A stretch of 64,000 nucleotides of DNA from a virus. Position 1 is the stretch's first letter, and each line of letters opens with the position of its first letter. The notes under the pieces are model-generated. The model searched no databases. It was not told where the DNA came from and saw only the letters and a program-made list of their open reading frames with translations. Location of the stretch: IMG/VR virus record IMGVR_UViG_3300021378_001718, positions 1 through 64,000 of that record. One strand, 5' to 3'. A program made the translations under genes and the position numbers. Positions 44,048 to 50,352 of this stretch are shown here, piece after piece.

Positions 44048-44751
44048 TTTTCTAAGTAGTCTGCTAAATCTTGAGGAGTACCGATGAATGAAATGTCTTT
44101 GGATTCTATTTGATAGAAGCCAGCCTCGCCTTCGAACCAATTATAAACAGGTCCGATGTAGTATTCTCCTTGAGACTTCATACCTGATTGCATCATTAAA
44201 CGAGTGCTAGTTATAAAGTCTGAGCCTTTCTTAAAGTAATGAAGTCCAGTTAATGCCATGTTACCTGCTTGTACTTCTTTTTCAAAAATAGCACCAGTTA
44301 CTAAATCTAAGTAACTATGTTTTGGATCATCACTTTCAAGGCAAATAATTCCTGCTTCAAACTCTCTTAGTTTTTCAAACACATCATCTCTTAATTTGTC
44401 GTCCCAATGCATAATTTGATCACAGTTTGCAATCAATAGTTCTTCATCATTTTCAATATATTGGTGTGCTTGAATAGCAGTCTGAGCGGCACCTTCTGTT
44501 TGTCCCACTACAACTAAAACTTTACATCCTGGAAACTCTGCTTGTAACCGAGTACCCAAAAGATTATGTGTATCATCTAACATGTCTTCAGGAAGCAAAA
44601 AGATAAATTGATTACCGTCTTTGTTTAATCCTAGACTTTTTGCGGCAGCCACTAACATAGGGTCGCCCTTTACGTCTATCATATTTTTAGGTGAATCATG
44701 GCTCTCTTTAAAACGAGTTCCTAGTCCTGCGGCTGGTATTAATATGTTCAT
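44044..44751 (-). CDS. Sugar-phosphate nucleotidylyltransferase
   Basis: 235 aa. MNILIPAAGLGTRF and SPKNMIDVKGDPM form the nucleotide- and sugar-binding signature of NTP transferases (GxGTR, PK). LLIANCDQI holds the metal-binding Asp and GLHYFKKG a later conserved strand. It activates a sugar phosphate to NDP-sugar; which sugar is not clear. First gene of a six- or seven-gene operon. A late element lies exactly 5 nt before the ATG. Confidence 0.9.
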   Translation of the reverse strand: MNILIPAAGLGTRFKESHDSPKNMIDVKGDPMLVAAAKSLGLNKDGNQFIFLLPEDMLDDTHNLLGTRLQAEFPGCKVLVVVGQTEGAAQTAIQAHQYIENDEELLIANCDQIMHWDDKLRDDVFEKLREFEAGIICLESDDPKHSYLDLVTGAIFEKEVQAGNMALTGLHYFKKGSDFITSTRLMMQSGMKSQGEYYIGPVYNWFEGEAGFYQIESKDISFIGTPQDLADYLEK

Positions 44752-44756
44752 GCTTA

Positions 44757-44764
44757 TATTTAGT
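44757..44764 (-). promoter_or_regulatory. T4-type late promoter, 5 nt from ATG
   Basis: ACTAAATA, then TAAGC, then the ATG at 44751. Heads the glycan operon. Confidence 0.65.
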
Positions 44765-44798
44765 AGGTTTTTAGGCTCTAAAAAATTTTTAAAAAGAC

Positions 44799-44827
44799 TT
44801 GACTTTATACCCAAAACCCAGTATAAT
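44799..44827 (+). promoter_or_regulatory. Sigma70-type promoter
   Basis: TTGACT (44799-44804), 17-nt spacer, TATAAT (44822-44827). The spacer holds TACCCA (44808-44813), a half-site of the palindrome found in the promoters at 49714 and 50293. Confidence 0.8.
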
Positions 44828-44907
44828 AGTATTATATCATCAAAAAGAACGATTGCTATCATAAGAACCATTGCTCTAATTGATATATACAACAAAAGGG
44901 TAAAATA

Positions 44908-45507
44908 ATGTCTCAATTTTTCACAGCAGATTTACATTTTGGTCACAACAACGTGATCAATTTCACCTATCCGGATGGCACAAAGTGTCGTCCATATGAT
45001 TCTGTGGAAGACATGGAAGATGATATGGTTCAAGCACACAATGAGATTGTGAAGCCAACTGATAAAGTCTACATGTTGGGAGACATTGCCTTTAATGCTA
45101 GAGGACTTGAGAAAGTCAAGCAAATGAACGGCATCAAAATACTTGTCAAGGGTAACCACGATCAGTTAAAGTTGAGCAAGTACGTAGATGTATTCAAAGA
45201 TGTCAGAGGTTGTCATGTAATGAACGGGTTAGTGTTTACTCACATACCAATACATGTTGATCAGTTAGGCAGATTTGGATGCAACGTACATGGTCACTTA
45301 CATGGTGGCAAAGTGATGCAAGGTGATAAGATTGACCCTAGGTTCTTGTGTGTCTCTGTTGAGCATACAGACTTAAAGCCTATTGAGTTTGAAGATATGG
45401 TTGAAAAAATTGTAGCACAAGGTGGTAAGTTAGGTATGGTACAAGGTAACGGTCCGACTCCCAAGAAAGATCAGGCTACCCAAAATGCTTTATTTAACTC
45501 CCACTAA
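44908..45507 (+). CDS. Calcineurin-like metallophosphoesterase
   Basis: 199 aa. All ligand blocks are in place: TADLHFGH (DxH), YMLGDIAF (GD), LVKGNHDQ (GNHD), FTHIPIH and VHGHLHGG (GHxH). It is likely active on a phosphomono- or diester, perhaps a nucleotide. It resembles small phage and bacterial phosphoesterases of the YfcE-like group. Read from the sigma70 promoter at 44799, so probably early. Confidence 0.93.
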   Translation: MSQFFTADLHFGHNNVINFTYPDGTKCRPYDSVEDMEDDMVQAHNEIVKPTDKVYMLGDIAFNARGLEKVKQMNGIKILVKGNHDQLKLSKYVDVFKDVRGCHVMNGLVFTHIPIHVDQLGRFGCNVHGHLHGGKVMQGDKIDPRFLCVSVEHTDLKPIEFEDMVEKIVAQGGKLGMVQGNGPTPKKDQATQNALFNSH

Positions 45508-45517
45508 GTTGTATAAT
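45489..45517 (+). promoter_or_regulatory. Possible sigma70 promoter (strong -10, weak -35)
   Basis: TATAAT at 45512-45517. The -35 is poor (TTTATT), but GGCTACCCAAAAT at 45474-45486 repeats the 13 bases upstream of the 597 promoter. Confidence 0.5.
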
Positions 45518-45578
45518 ACATCACATGACGCAAAACGTTAAATTGCTATCTATTGCTAAGGGTTGTGTCGAACAAGTT

Positions 45579-45643
45579 AGAGTCTCTTCAGGCACCCGCT
45601 GAAGGGTTAGGTAAGTCTTAAGATTTACACTGTTAGAGACTCT
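45579..45643 (+). ncRNA. Candidate structured RNA (three-way junction with pseudoknot)
   Basis: P1 AGAGTCTC (45579-45586) pairs perfectly with GAGACTCT (45636-45643). Inside, P2 is TTCAG/CTGAA (45587-45591, 45599-45603) with a 7-nt loop. The ACCC of that loop (45594-45597) can pair with GGGT just after P2 (45604-45607). P3 is GTAAGT/ATTTAC (45611-45628). P1 is followed by a U-rich run and then an AAGGAAC ribosome site. It lies about 55 nt after a -10 element. It could be a riboswitch, an attenuator or a small RNA; I match it to no named class. Confidence 0.6.
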
Positions 45644-45662
45644 CTTTTATTTTAAGGAACAA

Positions 45663-45812
45663 ATGAACGAAGTAGTACAAGAACCAAAGCCAGTAAGTCA
45701 CATAGGAAACTTCTGGTGTCACATTAGAAAAGACTTTTTTAAATGGGACGAACTTATTGCATATTATAAATTATGCGATTTAATTGAAAATCAAAATAAC
45801 TCTAAAGGATAG
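45663..45812 (+). CDS. Hypothetical protein, 49 aa
   Basis: Begins MNEVVQEPKPVSHIGNFWCH and continues with Trp/Tyr/Lys and a helix. It has an AAGGAAC site and follows the structured RNA candidate, which may control it. It ends 3 nt before the next start. Confidence 0.65.
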   Translation: MNEVVQEPKPVSHIGNFWCHIRKDFFKWDELIAYYKLCDLIENQNNSKG

Positions 45813-45815
45813 TTT

Positions 45816-46130
45816 ATGACTACAATGACTCCGGATCAAAATTGGACTGATGAAGAATGGAACAGTTTTAGATCACAAGTTAAAGATGTACTCGTTAAGG
45901 ATGTAGTAGAAGTTACTTTTACAAAAATCAATGGTGATGAACGTATAATGACTTGCACACTACAACCAGACAACTTACCTAAAGTTGTAATCAAAGAAGG
46001 TGAAGAAAAGAAAGAAAGGGTTATAAAAAATCCTGAGAAAAGTCTTGCCGTCTATGATACAAAAGCAGAAGGTTGGAGAAGTTTCCTTATCAGAAACATC
46101 AAGTCAGTAAATACAACCCCGCGCCTGTAA
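45816..46130 (+). CDS. WYL_2 / DUF2693-type SH3-like protein
   Basis: 104 aa. VVEVTFTKINGDERIMTCTL followed by a hinge and LAVYDTKAEGWRSFLIRNI is the typical two-part pattern of the small barrel proteins common in T4-like phages (DUF2693), thought to bind nucleic acid or protein. Its stop codon lies inside the 5' end of the tRNA-Arg gene. Confidence 0.8.
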   Translation: MTTMTPDQNWTDEEWNSFRSQVKDVLVKDVVEVTFTKINGDERIMTCTLQPDNLPKVVIKEGEEKKERVIKNPEKSLAVYDTKAEGWRSFLIRNIKSVNTTPRL

Positions 46131-46197
46131 CTCAGTTGGATAGAGTACCTGGCTACGAACCAGGAAGTCGGAGGTTCGACTCCTTCCAGGCGCGCCA
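46121..46197 (+). tRNA. tRNA-Arg (ACG)
   Basis: Acceptor GCGCCTG/CAGGCGC, anticodon ACG between CTGGCT and AACCAG, T arm GGAGG-TTCGACT-CCTTC (one imperfect pair), encoded CCA. The first 10 nt overlap the preceding CDS. The A34 would need editing to inosine by the host. Confidence 0.92.
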
Positions 46198-46219
46198 ATC
46201 AACATAAGGAAAAGTTTTA

Positions 46220-46295
46220 CCGCTCTTAGTTCAGTGGATAGAACAACTGCCTTCTAAGCAGTAGGTCCCAGGTTCGAATCCTGGAGGGCGGGCCA
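46220..46295 (+). tRNA. tRNA-Arg (UCU)
   Basis: Acceptor CCGCTCT/AGGGCGG (one G-U), anticodon TCT in ACTGCCTTCTAAGCAGT, T arm CCAGG-TTCGAAT-CCTGG, encoded CCA. Reads AGA, the main Arg codon in this genome. Confidence 0.94.
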
Positions 46296-46315
46296 AATAA
46301 CAAGGTCACTATAAT

Positions 46316-46495
46316 ATGAAAAAGAAACAGAGAATACCCTTGAAGGGCGGTGCAGAGTATGATGCACTAACCAAGGCACGTGGGTTTTACGTCTATCTAA
46401 CGAACAGTGGTGTTGCTAAGTCAATCAAACGTGGATACAACAAACGATTTAGAAGACACCAAAAAGAAGAACTACGCAAAGGAGACGAGGAATGA
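46316..46495 (+). CDS. Small basic protein, 59 aa
   Basis: MKKKQRIPLKGGAEYDALTK, then GFYVYLTNSG and a strongly basic end (IKRGYNKRFRRHQK). It overlaps the next gene as ATGA. Likely nucleic-acid-binding; no family recognised. Confidence 0.7.
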   Translation: MKKKQRIPLKGGAEYDALTKARGFYVYLTNSGVAKSIKRGYNKRFRRHQKEELRKGDEE

Positions 46496-46797
46496 GTAGT
46501 CCAAGTCAATGTCCAAGTTGCAATATTGCATGGGAAGAAGAGGAAACGATTACTGAACACTTTGAACGTAAAGGCTATACTCTGCGTAAAGCATTACAGA
46601 CAGGTGCAATGTATGGGTGTACACCAGATACACCAAAACACTTTGGTAAAAACGTAATCGGCATGGAAGTACGAGGCAAATACGATGGTGTCAGTTACTG
46701 GAAGTGTACTGTATGTGAAGTAGTACATGACCGATGGACATTACAACCCATAGATGAAAAGTTTGATAACAAAAAAAGGGCGAATAAAAATGTGTAG
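46492..46797 (+). CDS. Zinc-ribbon protein, 101 aa
   Basis: Two CxxC pairs, CPSC (7-10) and CTVC (about 72-75), could bind one zinc. The region between is Glu-rich (WEEEETITEHFERKG). Possibly a regulator or an HNH relative without the catalytic part. Unassigned. Confidence 0.75.
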   Translation: MSSPSQCPSCNIAWEEEETITEHFERKGYTLRKALQTGAMYGCTPDTPKHFGKNVIGMEVRGKYDGVSYWKCTVCEVVHDRWTLQPIDEKFDNKKRANKNV

Positions 46798-46811
46798 GTT
46801 GCTGAAATCTC

Positions 46812-46819
46812 ACTAAATA
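46812..46819 (+). promoter_or_regulatory. T4-type late promoter of the polyamine operon, 5 nt from ATG
   Basis: ACTAAATA, then TTGTT, then the ATG at 46825. Predicts a leaderless late transcript. Confidence 0.65.
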
Positions 46820-46824
46820 TTGTT

Positions 46825-47799
46825 ATGAATAAAATAGAACATATTGACTTTACAAAAATGGATGTGAGTGACTATGTGGAATCATTAGAACATACATCTT
46901 TTACTTCCAGAGAACTCTACAATGCTTGTCAGTTATTCAAACAAATGAATGAAGACGAGAACTGCACAATCATTCTAACGATTGCTGGCTCAACGCAAGC
47001 CGCTGGTTGTCTTCAACTATATAGAGACTTAGTAAAACTTAATATGGTAGACATAATAGTTGCTACTGGAGCAAGTATTATCGACATGGATTTGTATGAG
47101 GCATTAGGATATCATCACTATAAAGGAACAACTAAAGTCGATGATGATGAACTCAGACAGAAAGGTATTGACAGAATCTATGATACTTATATACATGAAG
47201 AAGATTTAAAGAAAGTCGATCAATATGTTTGTGATATTGCAACTCAATATAGTGAAGGAAGTATAATGAGTTCCAGAGAGTTTCTACATCTTTTAGGAAA
47301 ACATACTCCAAACAGTTTAGTTAATGAATGTTATGAAGCAGGCGTACCCATCTTCTGCCCTGCTTTGAATGATAGTGCCGCAGGATTCGGATTGCTCAAA
47401 CATAGAATAGAAGAAGAATACTATTGCATTATCGATAGTATAGCAGACCTCAAAGAATTAACTGAATTAAAAATCAAAGCAAAAGATACAGGATTGTTTA
47501 TGGTCGGAGGCGGAGTACCAAAAAACTTTGCACAAGATATTGTAGTCGCGGCCGAAATGTTAGGAACCGAGGTACCACTGCATAAATACGCGGTTCAAAT
47601 TACAGTAGCCGATGTGAGAGACGGAGCATGTTCAAGTAGCACATTAGATGAAGCATGTAGTTGGGGCAAAGTAAGTAATCAACAGACTCAAATGGTGTAC
47701 GCAGAAGCAAGTCATATCTTACCGATCATAGCAAATTATGTTTATGTAAATTCATTACCAAGACCAGCACAGAAATTAAATGAACTTATTGGGAGTTGA
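46825..47799 (+). CDS. Deoxyhypusine synthase-like protein (possible homospermidine synthase)
   Basis: 324 aa. It follows the deoxyhypusine synthase fold: TIAGSTQAAG (54-62), DIIVATGASIIDMDL, GIDRIYD, VPIFCPALNDSAAG, FMVGGGVPKNF (226-235), and EACSWGKVS, where K282 matches the catalytic Lys of the human enzyme. The human H288 position is N234. Bacteria lack eIF5A, and bacterial members transfer an aminobutyl group to putrescine (homospermidine synthase) or act on related amines. In an operon with agmatinase-like and SpeD genes a polyamine role is very likely; the exact product is not known. Confidence 0.9.
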   Translation: MNKIEHIDFTKMDVSDYVESLEHTSFTSRELYNACQLFKQMNEDENCTIILTIAGSTQAAGCLQLYRDLVKLNMVDIIVATGASIIDMDLYEALGYHHYKGTTKVDDDELRQKGIDRIYDTYIHEEDLKKVDQYVCDIATQYSEGSIMSSREFLHLLGKHTPNSLVNECYEAGVPIFCPALNDSAAGFGLLKHRIEEEYYCIIDSIADLKELTELKIKAKDTGLFMVGGGVPKNFAQDIVVAAEMLGTEVPLHKYAVQITVADVRDGACSSSTLDEACSWGKVSNQQTQMVYAEASHILPIIANYVYVNSLPRPAQKLNELIGS

Positions 47800-48562
47800 A
47801 GAATATAGTTACGAGGATTGCAATGTTCTCGTAGTACCTTATGGCAAAGCAGATGGTTGTTCATGGGGAGCAGAAACTAAAGAAGGACCTACAGCCATAA
47901 TACGTGCAAGTCAAGAGGTAGAATTACATCCGTGGCCAGATAATATAAAAATACATACAATGGATCATTCATTGATATATCGTAATGTAGATGTGTATAG
48001 TGGTGTAATCGAACAAGCAAAGAAAGATAACAAGTTTGTATTCACGTTAGGAGGAGACCATAGTTTAACTTCTCATGCATTCAAACATTATGATTGTGAT
48101 ATCGTACAGTTTGATGCTCATTGTGATCTACGAGATAGTTATGATAATAATCCTCAAAGTCATGCATGTGCAATGCGTAGATGTATGGACTTAAATGAAG
48201 ATACAGAACTATATAGTTTTGGTATACGCAACATGAGTAAGAGTGAAGATGAATACATTCAACAAAATAAACATAGGATATTTAGAAACACACTGCCAAA
48301 GGGTAAAGAATTATATCTAACGTTTGATGTCGATGCATTTGATGTATCGATTATGCCTGCAACAGGTACTCCAGAACCGGGAGGCTTGTTATGGGACGAA
48401 ACGATAGAATTAATTAAAACAATATGTTATCAAAATAAAATTGTAGCAGTAGATGTAGTAGAACATGCACCAATAGCAAATATACCGGCGTATGATTTTG
48501 TTACTGCTAAGTTATGCTATCATATTTTAATAGAGTCATTAAAAAAACAACTAAAAAGGTAA
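47780..48562 (+). CDS. Agmatinase/arginase-family ureohydrolase
   Basis: 260 aa. All Mn-ligand motifs are present: LGGDHSL (H94), QFDAHCDLR (D112, H114, D116), SHACAMR (H128) and TFDVDAFD (D183, D185), followed by ATGTPEPGGL. That combination fits agmatinase, which would cleave agmatine to putrescine and urea, or an aminopropylagmatine ureohydrolase. It overlaps the deoxyhypusine-synthase-like gene by 20 nt and is followed by speD after 4 nt, so the three are one operon. Confidence 0.92.
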   Translation: MNLLGVEEYSYEDCNVLVVPYGKADGCSWGAETKEGPTAIIRASQEVELHPWPDNIKIHTMDHSLIYRNVDVYSGVIEQAKKDNKFVFTLGGDHSLTSHAFKHYDCDIVQFDAHCDLRDSYDNNPQSHACAMRRCMDLNEDTELYSFGIRNMSKSEDEYIQQNKHRIFRNTLPKGKELYLTFDVDAFDVSIMPATGTPEPGGLLWDETIELIKTICYQNKIVAVDVVEHAPIANIPAYDFVTAKLCYHILIESLKKQLKR

Positions 48563-48566
48563 AGTT

Positions 48567-48956
48567 ATGCAACCCACAATTCCTGAACATAAACATTTAA
48601 TAGTTCGTGCAGAAATTCACAACCCACCAAAAGATCCTGATTGGGTCAAAGAGTGGTTAACATCGTTAGTAGATAAGATCGGTATGAAAATATGCAGTGG
48701 CCCTCATACAGCATATGTAGATATTCCAGGCAACTCTGGAGTAACAGGGGTAGTAGTTATTGAGACAAGTCATATTGCAATTCATGTATGGGACGAAGCC
48801 GACCCTGCACTTTTACAATTAGATGTATACACCTGTGGTCCTTTTGATATGGACATTATCTTTGATGATATACAACAGTTTAATCCAACAAAAGTAGAAT
48901 GGAAATATTTAGATAGAGAGCATGGTCTAAATGAAGTGAGCAAATCTGTCCATTAG
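48567..48956 (+). CDS. speD: SpeD-type pyruvoyl decarboxylase (AdoMet decarboxylase family)
   Basis: 129 aa, class 1b size. VVIETSHIAIHVWDE and LDVYTCG hold the processing Ser (S68), proton-donor His (H73) and Cys (C90) of the pyruvoyl enzyme. The residue before the self-cleavage Ser is Thr (T67), where the enzymes I know have Glu (ESH). Classic members make decarboxylated SAM for spermidine; some homologues decarboxylate arginine or ornithine instead. No spermidine synthase gene is seen here, so either the host supplies it or this is such a variant. SpeD genes are known in cyanophages. Confidence 0.9.
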   Translation: MQPTIPEHKHLIVRAEIHNPPKDPDWVKEWLTSLVDKIGMKICSGPHTAYVDIPGNSGVTGVVVIETSHIAIHVWDEADPALLQLDVYTCGPFDMDIIFDDIQQFNPTKVEWKYLDREHGLNEVSKSVH

Positions 48957-49006
48957 ACTTGACAACACCGGCTCTTTATAGTAAACTACTATCAAATTGT
49001 AAGGGG

Positions 49007-49014
49007 TCTAAATA
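49007..49014 (+). promoter_or_regulatory. T4-type late promoter of the lysin gene
   Basis: TCTAAATA, 26 nt before the start at 49041 and in front of a good CAAGGAG site. Confidence 0.7.
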
Positions 49015-49040
49015 CAGTACATTCTTGCAAGGAGACTATT

Positions 49041-49673
49041 ATGAAAAAGAACCTTATTAAGGTCTGTGTTTTAGTACTAATGGTGTTTAGTGTATCTCAA
49101 TTGCTTAAACAACCAACTGAGACACATATACAACAGAAGGTAGTAATCGTAGAGGTTCCAGTATTTGAAATAGGTTCTTATGAACTTGAACAAATTTTAA
49201 AGGAAAGTGAAGGACTCGAACCATTAATCAAAGAAGACATGACTCCACATGTCATTGTTGTAGACAACTCTGATATGATATATGAAGATATAGATGTGTT
49301 TTGTCTAGCAAAGAATATTTTCCATGAAGCGGGTATAGAGTCTGATATCGGTAAATATGCTGTAGCCCAAGTGACTCTTAATCGTGTAGCAAGTCGCAAA
49401 TACCCCAATTCTGTCTGCAAAGTAGTTCTACAAAGATATCAATTCTCGTGGGCAAATAAAAGATCCATGCACTGGACACACCCAAAAGGACCTAATTGGA
49501 ACAGATCATATGAGATTGCCCAGCAAGTTATGGGCGAAGGATATCGTGTAAAAGGACTAGAAAACTCCAAATATTATCATGCAGACTACATAAAACCCCA
49601 TTGGTCACGTAAAATGACGCATGTTTCTACCATAGGAAGGCATATTTTTTACACAAATGATGCAATCTATTGA
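49041..49673 (+). CDS. SleB-type cell wall hydrolase (endolysin candidate)
   Basis: 210 aa. Residues 1-25 are a basic start plus hydrophobic helix (LIKVCVLVLMVFSVSQLL), either a signal or a signal-arrest-release anchor. The C-terminal 130 residues match SleB/CwlJ hydrolases: LAKNIFHEAGIE (catalytic Glu), AVAQVTLNRVASRKYP, VVLQRYQFSWAN, and KYYHADYIKPHWS. It would cut peptidoglycan for lysis. Its own late promoter fits late lysis. It is the only clear lysin in the window. Confidence 0.9.
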   Translation: MKKNLIKVCVLVLMVFSVSQLLKQPTETHIQQKVVIVEVPVFEIGSYELEQILKESEGLEPLIKEDMTPHVIVVDNSDMIYEDIDVFCLAKNIFHEAGIESDIGKYAVAQVTLNRVASRKYPNSVCKVVLQRYQFSWANKRSMHWTHPKGPNWNRSYEIAQQVMGEGYRVKGLENSKYYHADYIKPHWSRKMTHVSTIGRHIFYTNDAIY

Positions 49674-49713
49674 TTTATAAGACAATTTAATTTCACTTTT
49701 TTTCAAAAAAGGC

Positions 49714-49742
49714 TTGACATTGGGTACCCAATCCAGTATAAT
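49714..49742 (+). promoter_or_regulatory. Sigma70 promoter with palindromic operator
   Basis: TTGACA, 17-nt spacer, TATAAT, all perfect. The spacer contains the perfect 14-bp palindrome ATTGGGTACCCAAT (49719-49732), placed where a bound protein would block RNA polymerase. Confidence 0.9.
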
Positions 49743-49776
49743 ATACTATATTAAACGATAAAGGAAAGGGAAATAT

Positions 49777-50010
49777 ATGCAAATCAATACTCAACTAGCA
49801 AAAGCATTCAACCGAGCAGTTACTACTGCTGAAAACATCAATAATGATGGTTCTATCAATTGGAACTTTGTTGATGCTGATTGTTACATGGACCTAGCAG
49901 ATATCAATTCTGATCTCCCTGCTAACATTGATTACATTGAGCAATTTGACTATTTGGCTGATTGCTACACTGGCAAGGTTACTCTTGCTGATCGTCTCGT
50001 AACTGCATAA
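49777..50010 (+). CDS. Hypothetical protein, 77 aa (early)
   Basis: Starts MQINTQLAKAFNRAVTTAEN. Acidic, with a Tyr/Asp-rich second half (FDYLADCY). No family known to me. Driven by the palindrome-containing promoter; the next gene follows after 10 nt. Confidence 0.75.
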   Translation: MQINTQLAKAFNRAVTTAENINNDGSINWNFVDADCYMDLADINSDLPANIDYIEQFDYLADCYTGKVTLADRLVTA

Positions 50011-50020
50011 GGAATAATTC

Positions 50021-50284
50021 ATGGGATTTTATACTCATACTCAGGACCCTATTGGTGTTTTTGTTGAGAAAGATTGTGGTAACTTTTTTGAATGGTCACT
50101 CAATGATGATCCATTCTTTAAAGAAGAAGATTTCCCCCATAAGATTTGGGTAGGAGACACAATCGGATCTCCATATCGATATGGTATAGTCAAAAAGACT
50201 GTTGCGTATGTCTGTGTAGATGAAGATGAATTCGGTCTTCCAGTACTCGAAAAATGGCACCTAAAAAAATGTCAAAAATATTGA
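50021..50284 (+). CDS. Hypothetical protein, 87 aa (early)
   Basis: MGFYTHTQDPIGVFVEKDCG, then GDTIGSPYRYGIVKKTVAYV, suggesting a small beta-barrel. Unassigned. It ends just before the second palindrome promoter. Confidence 0.72.
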   Translation: MGFYTHTQDPIGVFVEKDCGNFFEWSLNDDPFFKEEDFPHKIWVGDTIGSPYRYGIVKKTVAYVCVDEDEFGLPVLEKWHLKKCQKY

Positions 50285-50292
50285 AAAAAGGC

Positions 50293-50321
50293 TTGACAAT
50301 GGGTACCCATTTTGCTATAAT
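50293..50321 (+). promoter_or_regulatory. Sigma70 promoter with palindromic operator
   Basis: Perfect TTGACA and TATAAT with a 17-nt spacer carrying the perfect palindrome AATGGGTACCCATT (50298-50311). The flanking AAAAAAGGC before the -35 is shared with the 49714 promoter. Confidence 0.9.
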
Positions 50322-50352
50322 AGTTGTATAAATTAAATCAAAGGAGAAGTTT

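Noticed and set aside
44048-44140. Longer start for the cupin-like gene
   Set aside because: The extra residues (Arg-rich) lie inside the nucleotidylyltransferase frame. A GTGA stop-start overlap gives a better start at 44047.
45579-45643. Naming the structured RNA as a purine, preQ1 or glutamine riboswitch
   Set aside because: The three-way layout is suggestive, but the conserved core bases of those classes could not be matched.
46825-47799. True deoxyhypusine synthase acting on a protein
   Set aside because: Bacteria lack eIF5A and the gene sits with polyamine enzymes, so a small-molecule substrate is more likely.
48963-48990. Sigma70 promoter after speD (TTGACA then TATAGT)
   Set aside because: The spacing between TTGACA and TATAGT is only about 12 nt, and the 17-nt position has a poor -10. 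The late element at 49007 is a better promoter for the lysin gene.
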